Positions 1 through 5,867 of a DNA stretch of 6,693 nucleotides are shown in pieces. The notes under the pieces were generated by a model. The model had not been told where the DNA came from, ran no database searches, and worked only from the letters and a program-made list of their open reading frames with translations. Where the stretch lies: positions 1-6,693 of the forward strand of contig JACRDW010000072.1 in assembly GCA_016212785.1 (NCBI GenBank). Reading direction: 5' to 3'. Made by a program: the position numbers and the translations under genes. How positions within the stretch are numbered: the stretch's first letter is position 1; each line of letters begins with the position of its first letter. The DNA comes from Methanobacteriota archaeon (GTDB lineage Archaea; Hydrothermarchaeota; Hydrothermarchaeia; Hydrothermarchaeales; JACRDW01).

Positions 1-165
1 GGAGCCGTCTAACTTGCCTATTCCCTCGGTAAAGCTCGCCTCATCTATCGTGTGCGAGGGCACGGTTATGTGCTGCAGGTAGCCGGGTACATCTAAAAAT
101 TGTATGTCTATCCATCTAATTTTCTCTTTCTTTATCGTCTCCAAAACCTTTTTAATATCAGCCAT
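1..165 (-). CDS. glnA: Glutamine synthetase, type I (N-terminal 55 residues, runs off window)
   Basis: This is the N-terminal part of glutamine synthetase, which makes glutamine from glutamate, ammonia and ATP in the cytoplasm. The 55 visible codons contain the type I N-terminal beta-grasp pattern: a lysine-rich first helix, then WIDIQFLDVPGYLQHITVP (residues 18-36), then FTEGIGKLDGS at the window edge, just where the family's conserved DGSS motif begins. The start at 165 is fixed by a perfect AGGAGGT five bases upstream and by agreement with the family N-terminus. It is downstream of amt and glnK on the same strand, the usual archaeal and bacterial ammonia-assimilation grouping, with a 104-base gap that could hold a separate promoter. 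The catalytic residues and any adenylylation site lie outside the window, so the I-alpha or I-beta subtype cannot be judged here. Confidence 0.93.
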   Translation of the reverse strand, partial: MADIKKVLETIKKEKIRWIDIQFLDVPGYLQHITVPSHTIDEASFTEGIGKLDGS

Positions 166-269
166 ATTTTACCTCCTAGAAGTTTTCCCTTGCGCAAGCA
201 AGCGGGTATTGCGCCTACTTTCGCTATGCTTCAGTAAGAGATAGCTATTTAATGGTATTTAAGATTTTT
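166..269 (-). promoter_or_regulatory. glnK-glnA intergenic leader with possible glnA promoter and palindrome
   Basis: This 104-base gap holds two TATA-like boxes on the minus strand (TTAAATA near 254-261 and ATTAAATA near 247-253). Either could start a transcript near 222-230 with a leader of roughly 60 bases before glnA. The leader includes a perfect 10-base palindrome, CTTGCGCAAG (189-198), and a second TTGCGC at 210-215. The gap is large for an operon whose other junction is ten bases, so separate or additional transcription of glnA is plausible. No run of T follows the glnK stop, so read-through from amt-glnK is also possible. Promoter placement is inference from base composition only. 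Confidence 0.35.
171..177 (-). promoter_or_regulatory. Shine-Dalgarno site of glnA
   Basis: AGGAGGT on the minus strand, five bases before the ATG at 165. It fixes the glnA start. The same heptamer precedes amt. Confidence 0.85.
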
Positions 270-1908
<1,639 letters not shown>

Positions 1909-1914
1909 TCTTTT

Positions 1915-1921
1915 ACCTCCT
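1915..1921 (-). promoter_or_regulatory. Shine-Dalgarno site of amt
   Basis: AGGAGGT on the minus strand, six bases before the ATG at 1908. It sets the start there rather than at the in-frame ATG at 1932, whose extra residues (KKGGKR) are just the translation of this site. Confidence 0.85.
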
Positions 1922-1952
1922 TTTTTTGTCATGGAAACAACAAAAGCACCTG

Positions 1953-1960
1953 TTTATAAA
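1953..1960 (-). promoter_or_regulatory. Predicted TATA box of the amt-glnK operon
   Basis: TTTATAAA, a self-complementary archaeal box A. Read on the minus strand it lies about 25 bases before position 1932, giving a predicted leader of roughly 20-25 bases that just includes the AGGAGGT site of amt. Because the box is symmetric, direction is inferred from the spacing to amt. Confidence 0.55.
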
Positions 1961-1978
1961 AGGATATTTGAGAAAATT

Positions 1979-2005
1979 TCATAAAAGTTCATAAATTGCT
2001 TATGA
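1979..2005. promoter_or_regulatory. Candidate operator: three TCATAA half-sites
   Basis: TCATAA occurs at 1979-1984 and again exactly ten bases later at 1989-1994, and the inverted form TTATGA lies at 2000-2005. The last two form a perfect six-base inverted repeat with a five-base spacer. The cluster sits between the amt TATA box (1953-1960) and that of the divergent ribbon-helix-helix gene (2012-2020). Short half-sites repeated at about one helical turn are what dimeric ribbon-helix-helix repressors commonly bind, so self-regulation and perhaps control of amt are inferred. In AT-rich DNA such repeats can occur by chance. Confidence 0.45.
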
Positions 2006-2011
2006 GTAAAA

Positions 2012-2020
2012 TTTAATATA
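2012..2020 (+). promoter_or_regulatory. Predicted TATA box of the ribbon-helix-helix gene (leaderless)
   Basis: TTTAATATA, preceded by an A-rich stretch (GAGTAAAA) that could serve as the BRE. Its centre lies 25 bases before the ATG at 2041 and there is no Shine-Dalgarno site between them, which fits a leaderless archaeal transcript starting at or next to the start codon. Confidence 0.55.
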
Positions 2021-2040
2021 GGGGCAGCGAAGCATTTCTT

Positions 2041-2586
2041 ATGAAGGCTCCAATCAGGATTACAATTGCTCTCGATGAAGAGACGAACAAGCTTTTCGAT
2101 AAGCTCAGGTTGGAGACCAAGCAGTCGCAGAGCGGGTTAATAAGGAGAGCGCTGCAATTTTATTCAGAGAACAAAAAAGTAATAGACGAGCACGGAACAG
2201 AGAGAATAAATACTTACGTGGACATGCTCGGAAGCGGGGAGCACATAATACTCGACGTAGACCATTGGCTGCTTTTTTTAAAATTAATCGAGGGCTCTCC
2301 CGATAAAGAAAAGTTCTGGGATGACCATAAAAAAGTTGCGAAGTCGCATGCAGAGCAGCTTCCCAAGAAGATTCGCTCCGTAGAGGAGCTTCTTAAGCGC
2401 CTCGAAGCGTGCAATTTCTATAACCTCAGCAAGAGCTCTGAGAACGAGTACACGCTCGTGCTTTATTCTGACGTGACCAAAAAATTCGTTAGAACATTTC
2501 TGGAAGAAGTGCTTGCAGGAATGGGTTACAAAGCGGAGATAAAAGAAGATTTCGCAAAGCTCAGGGTGAAGGTTTTATCAAAATAA
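2041..2586 (+). CDS. Ribbon-helix-helix transcriptional regulator with uncharacterised C-terminal domain
   Basis: The first ~45 residues form a CopG/Arc-type ribbon-helix-helix: a DNA-contacting strand PIRITIAL (4-11), helix A from Asp12 to about Thr27, then the turn QSQSGLIRRALQFYSE (28-43) as helix B. Such proteins bind DNA as dimers. The remaining ~115 residues (65-181) are much longer than a plain CopG protein and include GEHIILDVDHWLLFLKLIE (65-83) with Asp72, Asp74, His75 and Trp76, a second region with Trp93, Asp94, Asp95, His96 and His103, and a C-terminal alpha/beta stretch ending in KLRVKV. This could be a sensing or oligomerisation domain, but I do not recognise its ligand. The gene is divergent from amt and its start is probably leaderless. 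The stop directly abuts that of the convergent flavoprotein gene. Regulation of itself or of amt is inferred from position and from the TCATAA cluster; the target is unproven. Confidence 0.85.
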   Translation: MKAPIRITIALDEETNKLFDKLRLETKQSQSGLIRRALQFYSENKKVIDEHGTERINTYVDMLGSGEHIILDVDHWLLFLKLIEGSPDKEKFWDDHKKVAKSHAEQLPKKIRSVEELLKRLEACNFYNLSKSSENEYTLVLYSDVTKKFVRTFLEEVLAGMGYKAEIKEDFAKLRVKVLSK

Positions 2587-3504
2587 TCACACCCAGTAAG
2601 GCTTCTTTATATATTTATATGCGCTGTTTGCTGCGACTGCGCCCTGCCCGCAGGCGACGCACACCTGATTAAAAATGCCCGTAACATCTCCTGCGGCAAA
2701 TATTCCCTCTACGTTTGTTCTCTGGGCTTGGTCTGTCATTATATATTTCTCCTCTGTCAGCTTAATCCCGATTTTCTTAAAAATCTCTGTGTTTGGCACC
2801 AGTCCAACTGTAAGTAAGACTGCGTCTATTTCCTTTTCAAAGCTTTTTGTTAGCTTGTTAAAAAGCACGACCGAATTTATTTTTTTATCTCCCTTTATCT
2901 CCTTCAGCTCTGTATTATAAATGACCTCCACACCGCTTCCCTTCAATTTATCAACCAATTCCTCGGATGCGCGGAATTCATCTCTCCGATGGATTAATGT
3001 AACTTTTGCTATTTTCTCCAGCGCAAGAGCAGCTTCTATGGCTGTGTTTCCCCCTCCGACGATCAGGGTTCTTTTACCTGAAAATTCGTCCGGGCTGCTT
3101 AAGTTATATACCACTAGTCCAATTCTTGCAAATTTATCCTCGCCAGGAATCCCGAGCCTTTTTGGCGACGCCCCAACTGCAAGTATTATTGCCTTCGAAA
3201 TATATTCGCTTTCTTCGGTTTTGATTTTCTTCTCTACCGAAATATCAATGACTCTCTCCTTTCTTATCTCAGCCCCGGCTTTTTCAGCCTGCTCTTTTAA
3301 AAGCCCTGCGAAATCTCCTGCCGAAATTCCATCCGGAAAACCCGGAATATTCTTAATTGTTTTATTCGAATACATCGCCGCTAAAAGTCCGCCAGGCTCA
3401 GCGCTATCTAGAATCAGGGTTTTTAATCCCCTGTTTCCGGCATATACTCCTGCCGTTAATCCCGCAGGACCTGCTCCTACAATGATAAGCTCCCATTCAA
3501 GCAT
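2587..3504 (-). CDS. Thioredoxin-reductase-like FAD/NAD(P)H oxidoreductase without the canonical CxxC
   Basis: A 305-residue cytoplasmic flavoprotein of the TrxB fold. The FAD-binding GAGPAG is at residues 10-15, LAVGASPKRLGIPGE (108-122) is the family middle motif, the nucleotide-binding IVGGGNTAIEAA covers 148-159 with the NADPH-type HRRDEFRAS at 172-180, and FAAGDVTG (269-276) closes the FAD site. The NADPH domain of real thioredoxin reductases starts with a CxxC around residue 135. Here that stretch reads VVYNLSSPDEF, with no cysteine. The only two cysteines are Cys282 and Cys285, in CVAC on the C-terminal FAD-side helix. Substrate is therefore uncertain: a ferredoxin/flavodoxin-NADP reductase-like role or an unusual disulfide reductase are both possible. 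The start at 3504 has no ribosome site but a TATA box about 27 bases upstream, so it is probably leaderless. Likely database label: thioredoxin reductase (trxB). Confidence 0.88.
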   Translation of the reverse strand: MLEWELIIVGAGPAGLTAGVYAGNRGLKTLILDSAEPGGLLAAMYSNKTIKNIPGFPDGISAGDFAGLLKEQAEKAGAEIRKERVIDISVEKKIKTEESEYISKAIILAVGASPKRLGIPGEDKFARIGLVVYNLSSPDEFSGKRTLIVGGGNTAIEAALALEKIAKVTLIHRRDEFRASEELVDKLKGSGVEVIYNTELKEIKGDKKINSVVLFNKLTKSFEKEIDAVLLTVGLVPNTEIFKKIGIKLTEEKYIMTDQAQRTNVEGIFAAGDVTGIFNQVCVACGQGAVAANSAYKYIKKPYWV

Positions 3505-3510
3505 GCTTGC

Positions 3511-3537
3511 TTATATTAAATCTAAAATATTTATATG
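3511..3537 (+). promoter_or_regulatory. Predicted promoter of the 374-residue dehydrogenase gene
   Basis: Two TATA-like boxes face the plus-strand gene: TTATATTAA (3511-3519), which would give a short leader containing the AGGAGG site, and TTTATATG (3530-3537), which would put the transcript start almost on the ATG at 3559. The first fits better with a used ribosome site. The whole divergent region is only 54 bases, so the two promoters overlap and may compete. Confidence 0.4.
3528..3535 (-). promoter_or_regulatory. Predicted TATA box of the flavoprotein gene (leaderless)
   Basis: TATAAATA on the minus strand, centred about 27 bases before the ATG at 3504. No ribosome site lies between, which fits a leaderless transcript. 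The same AT-rich stretch must also serve the divergent dehydrogenase gene. Confidence 0.5.
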
Positions 3538-3549
3538 TTGCAGTATAAT

Positions 3550-3555
3550 AGGAGG
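3550..3555 (+). promoter_or_regulatory. Ribosome-binding site deciding the dehydrogenase start
   Basis: AGGAGG, three bases before the ATG at 3559 (a short spacing). It argues against the in-frame ATG at 3535, whose eight extra residues would only translate this leader. Confidence 0.6.
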
Positions 3556-3558
3556 CTA

Positions 3559-4683
3559 ATGAAATACAAAATCTCTGTAATTCCAGGCGACGGCGTAGGA
3601 CCAGAGGTAATTCAGGAAGGGATAAAAGTCTTAGAAGCCGCTGGGGTTAAATTTGACTGGAAGTATTACCCCTATGGTGCAGAGCATTATTTAAAGACAA
3701 ATGAAATCCTGCCGGACGAAGCACTGAAGAAAATCGAGAAGAGCGATGCGATTTATCTCGGCGCAGTTGGCGACCCAAGAGTCGAGACAGGAATACTCGA
3801 GACGCATTTGCTGCTCAAGCTTAGATTTTACTTCGACCAGTACGTGAATCTCAGACCTGTGAAGCTTTATCCCGGCGTGCCATGTCCACTTAAAAATAAA
3901 GGTCCGGAGCACGTTAACTTTTACGTCGTTAGAGAAAACACAGAGGATTTTTACGTCGGCATGGGCGGCAGGTTCAAAACAAAAAAGCACAGCTCTTTGC
4001 TTGAAATGAGGAGGGAGCTTTACAATCTGAAATTCGGCATTGATATAACCAACGAGGGGGCGAGCGAGATTGCATATCAAATCGGAGTTATAAGCAGGGA
4101 AGGAGCGAGGCGGGCAATAGAGTTCGCATTCGAGCTTGCGAAGAGCAAGGGAAAGAAGAGAGTAACCAGCGTTGACAAGGCAAATGTTTTAACGCACGTT
4201 TACGGCCTCTGGAGAGAGGTTTTCGAGGAAGTAGCAAAAAAATATCCCGGTATAGAAACAGAGTTTTCATTCGTGGACGCTATAACCATGTGGTTTGTGA
4301 AGAATCCTGAGTGGTATCAGGTCGTCGTTACTCCAAACATGTTCGGGGATATAATAACAGACTTAGGGGCAATGATTCAGGGTGGCATGGGTCTTGCGCC
4401 TGGCGGGAATATAAATCCCAAGGGAATAAGCATGTTCGAGCCGATTCACGGCTCTGCGCCCAAATACAAAGGTCTGAACAAGGCAAATCCGATTGCGACC
4501 ATTTTAGCAGGGCAGCTCATGCTGGAGCAGCTTGGAGAGCAAAAAGCAGCTGACCTCGTTGAGAAGGCGGTAATCGAAGTCCTGAAAGAAGGAAAAGTCA
4601 GGACTTATGACCTGGGCGGGACTTCAAAAACAAGCGAGGTAGGAGATGCGGTAGCGGGGAAGGTTGGGGAGATTGGGGTGTAG
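3559..4683 (+). CDS. Isopropylmalate/isocitrate dehydrogenase family protein (3-isopropylmalate dehydrogenase-like)
   Basis: A 374-residue beta-decarboxylating hydroxyacid dehydrogenase: oxidation of a (2R,3S) hydroxyacid with NAD(P)+ followed by Mg-dependent loss of CO2. Visible family features are [13 protein letters not shown] (5-17), the substrate arginines Arg89, Arg99 and Arg125, Tyr132 in NTEDFYVG, Lys207 and Asp240 of the active site, and the signature [25 protein letters not shown] stretch (260-280) with metal ligands Asp264 and Asp268. [11 protein letters not shown] (293-303) is the cofactor loop. LLLKLR before Arg89 and [10 protein letters not shown] (97-106) resemble isopropylmalate, D-malate and tartrate dehydrogenases more than isocitrate dehydrogenase. 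Lys302-Tyr303 match the NADP pair of E. coli isocitrate dehydrogenase, but its Arg395 equivalent is Gly354. Leucine biosynthesis is the likeliest role, with D-malate or methylmalate as alternatives. No leuC or leuD is in view. The start at 3559 follows AGGAGG and the family N-terminus. Confidence 0.87.
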   Translation: MKYKISVIPGDGVGPEVIQEGIKVLEAAGVKFDWKYYPYGAEHYLKTNEILPDEALKKIEKSDAIYLGAVGDPRVETGILETHLLLKLRFYFDQYVNLRPVKLYPGVPCPLKNKGPEHVNFYVVRENTEDFYVGMGGRFKTKKHSSLLEMRRELYNLKFGIDITNEGASEIAYQIGVISREGARRAIEFAFELAKSKGKKRVTSVDKANVLTHVYGLWREVFEEVAKKYPGIETEFSFVDAITMWFVKNPEWYQVVVTPNMFGDIITDLGAMIQGGMGLAPGGNINPKGISMFEPIHGSAPKYKGLNKANPIATILAGQLMLEQLGEQKAADLVEKAVIEVLKEGKVRTYDLGGTSKTSEVGDAVAGKVGEIGV

Positions 4684-4883
4684 TTTGCTCGATGTTTTTC
4701 TATTAATATTTCTTTGAGATTATAATCAAAAGTAGCATTGAAAGGAATAACCAAAAGTTTGAATATTCGTTATCTACAATTAACCAATATGTCAACTTTA
4801 GAAAAAATTGAGAAGCATGAAAATAAAACAATTAAATTCACGCCACTTTGGAAATGGGTTCTTGCATAGTTGCAATATTATTA
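4684..4883. other. AT-rich intergenic stretch with one doubtful 26-codon reading frame
   Basis: Together with the palindrome that follows, this makes 320 bases without a convincing gene. It is clearly more AT-rich than the flanking enzymes. The only frame worth naming runs on the plus strand from ATG 4789 to TAG 4869: 26 codons ending in FTPLWKWVLA, with no ribosome site or clear promoter, stopping 14 bases before the palindrome. It could be the remnant of a gene cut off by the neighbouring element, or chance. No tRNA or other structured RNA is apparent here. Confidence 0.3.
4695..4713 (+). terminator. T-rich tract after the dehydrogenase gene
   Basis: T5 followed by further T-rich DNA begins twelve bases after the stop codon, the type of oligo-T signal archaeal RNA polymerase uses for intrinsic termination. 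No strong hairpin precedes it, as is usual in archaea. Confidence 0.35.
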
Positions 4884-4994
4884 CCAGCCGTTTCGTATAA
4901 CGTATCGAGCGTATCTGAAGTTCCCCGAAGGGGAATTTGGGCGAAGTGCCGAAGGCACGGAGCCAGATACGCTCTGTTATATGAAGTGGCAGGG
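4884..4994. repeat. Branched palindrome of about 110 bases (left flank of the HEPN gene)
   Basis: The outer arms 4884-4901 and 4976-4993 pair at 17 of 18 positions, three of them G-T. After a bulge (4902-4906 against 4975) an eleven-base perfect stem follows: GAGCGTATCTG (4907-4917) with CAGATACGCTC (4964-4974). Inside are two hairpins with the same three-base GAA loop: TTCCCC-GAA-GGGGAA (4921-4935), extendable by three pairs, and GTGCC-GAA-GGCAC (4946-4958). The structure would form equally in single-stranded DNA or RNA. It resembles folded integron attC sites and small palindromic mobile repeats. The outer boxes TATAAC and GTTATA only approximate the attC consensus RYYYAAC...GTTRRRY. It may also end convergent transcription. 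Confidence 0.8.
4976..4994 (+). repeat. Inverted repeat, left copy
   Basis: GTTATATGAAGTGGCAGGG. Its inverted partner lies at 5705-5723, with one mismatch in 19 positions. It is also the right arm of the branched palindrome. It lies nine bases from the stop codon of the HEPN gene. Confidence 0.85.
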
Positions 4995-5003
4995 TTCATT
5001 TTT

Positions 5004-5696
5004 TCAATATGTTGCTTCATCCAATTTATACATCAAGAGACTTGCCAAAAAGATAAAATGTATTGCTCTTTCCTTGCTGATAGTAATGTTTTCATGAGCC
5101 TTAGGATTCCTAATTCCTGTCATCACCCCTGCAAAAATTTGCATATATCCTTTCTGAATGTTTCTTCCTGTTTCAGTAGAAAGATTATCTAAAATAACGA
5201 CAGGGGTTTTCTCTGAAAATGCTTTATACATGAGGCTTGCTCCGTCCAATTCTTCCCCTGTTTTGTTCTTCACTATTTCTTTGACACGCTTATTTATTTC
5301 CTTGAAAGTAGACTCTGCTGCATCAGCATAATATCCATCTTCAAACTTATTTTTAGCTACTCTAATAATATCCTTGTGAACCATGCTCCAAAAATCCAAT
5401 TCAGGTAGCTTAGCAGTCTCTCCTACTAAATTCCTTAAAGGGTCATTTTCAGAAGTTAAAGCATTTATGAAATCTTGAAGAAGTTGCAATTTCCTTTCTT
5501 CTTCGAGAGGTTGCTCAGCGAGGGTCATTATCCAATCATAAATCAATTGAGAGCGAGAGGAAGTGATACTTTCATGCGGATGTGAAGAAACCTCAAAATC
5601 AAAAATAGCTGAAGCTATCCTATTAATTTCGTTAATCGAGGTGCTATATTTTAATCCTTCTCCTAACTTAATCCCTATTAGTCTGAAATTAGTCAT
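5004..5696 (-). CDS. HEPN-domain protein, TIGR02391/Hypoth_Ymh type (predicted RNase, defence-associated)
   Basis: A 230-residue soluble protein. The C-terminal ~120 residues (from DFWSMVHKDI at 101-110) match what I know of the Hypoth_Ymh/TIGR02391 family: a helix with YYADAAESTFKEINKRVKEI (122-141), then FAGVMTGIRNPKAHEN (188-203) and a final helix HFIFLASLLMYKLDEA (213-228). Arg196-Asn197 and His201 form the R-x4-H motif of HEPN ribonucleases, so RNA cleavage is predicted. The N-terminal ~100 residues are helical and not recognised. HEPN proteins often act in toxin-antitoxin, abortive infection or other defence systems, but no nucleotidyltransferase antitoxin or other partner gene is adjacent. 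The gene nearly fills the 710 bases between two inverted repeats and is AT-richer than its neighbours, which points to transfer. The start at 5696 is preceded by AGGGAAGAG, partly supplied by the inverted repeat. Confidence 0.82.
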   Translation of the reverse strand: MTNFRLIGIKLGEGLKYSTSINEINRIASAIFDFEVSSHPHESITSSRSQLIYDWIMTLAEQPLEEERKLQLLQDFINALTSENDPLRNLVGETAKLPELDFWSMVHKDIIRVAKNKFEDGYYADAAESTFKEINKRVKEIVKNKTGEELDGASLMYKAFSEKTPVVILDNLSTETGRNIQKGYMQIFAGVMTGIRNPKAHENITISKERAIHFIFLASLLMYKLDEATY

Positions 5697-5704
5697 AATC
5701 TCTT

Positions 5705-5723
5705 CCCTGCCATTTCATATAAC
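5705..5723 (-). repeat. Inverted repeat, right copy
   Basis: On the minus strand GTTATATGAAATGGCAGGG, 18 of 19 identical to the left copy at 4976-4994. Its inner end lies eight bases from the HEPN start codon and contributes AGGG to the probable ribosome site. Confidence 0.85.
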
Positions 5724-5783
5724 TCGTTCATATACGACATTGATGTCGTCTATCCTCCCATTCTGGCATGATATACGAACCTT
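5705..5783. repeat. Imperfect palindrome (right flank of the HEPN gene)
   Basis: TTCATATAAC (5714-5723) pairs imperfectly (8 of 10) with GATATACGAA (5770-5779). Between them is a strong hairpin, ACGACAT-TG-ATGTCGT (5734-5749), extended by ATA/TAT after one mismatch. TTCATATA also recurs at 5727-5734, and TGCCA (5708-5712) can alternatively pair with TGGCA (5764-5768). It shares outer boxes with the left palindrome but has a different interior, the pattern expected of sites whose ends are conserved and whose middle varies. Confidence 0.6.
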
Positions 5784-5828
5784 TTTTCCTATTGCCCGTT
5801 TCTCCTTTCTATAATATCCGAACCTTCG

Positions 5829-5837
5829 AATAAAAAC
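5829..5837 (-). terminator. Oligo-T tract after the isocitrate dehydrogenase gene
   Basis: On the minus strand GTTTTTATT begins about 30 bases after the stop codon at 5868, in a 171-base gap otherwise occupied by the right palindrome. It is an archaeal-type T-rich termination candidate. Confidence 0.35.
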
Positions 5838-5867
5838 TCTCCGCCTGCCACCTCTAGCCCAAGCCCG

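Larger units (their letters stand above)
4976..5723. mobile_element. Possible single-gene mobile cassette carrying the HEPN gene
   Basis: A gene of 693 bases is enclosed by a 19-base inverted repeat with only nine and eight spare bases at its ends, and each repeat is an arm of a larger palindrome. There is no transposase or integrase in the window and I see no target-site duplication, so movement would need a recombinase encoded elsewhere. Integron-type cassette, transposon-like cargo unit and chance placement between two interspersed palindromes remain open. Confidence 0.4.

Noticed and set aside
166..269. NrpR-type nitrogen operator upstream of glnA
   Set aside because: GGTA-N7-TACT (205-219) comes close to the Methanosarcina GGTA-N6-TACC pattern, but the spacer is one base too long and one half-site is imperfect. 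No GGAA-N6-TTCC was found either.
1909..1932. Longer Amt starting at 1932
   Set aside because: The extra codons are the AGGAGGT ribosome site itself, and the signal peptide starts naturally at 1908. A leaderless start at 1932 is only weakly supported by the TATA spacing.
2921..3559. Plus-strand open frame of 212 codons over the flavoprotein gene
   Set aside because: Antisense shadow of a gene with clear FAD and NADPH motifs; low-complexity serine-rich translation.
4884..4994. tRNA or known riboswitch
   Set aside because: The three-stem shape recalls a small RNA, but there is no tRNA consensus (no TTCGANTC arm, no CCA-end acceptor stem) and no riboswitch core that I recognise.
4870..5097. 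Plus-strand frame that reads through the left palindrome (75 codons)
   Set aside because: Its middle is simply the translation of the hairpins, it starts without a ribosome site and it overlaps the 3' end of the HEPN gene antisense.
4976..5723. Complete insertion sequence
   Set aside because: The enclosed protein has no transposase motif (no DDE, HUH or serine recombinase signature) and no target-site duplication is visible, so it cannot be autonomous.
4884..5783. CRISPR array
   Set aside because: Only two main repeat copies, inverted to each other and 710 bases apart, with a gene between them; no regular spacers.
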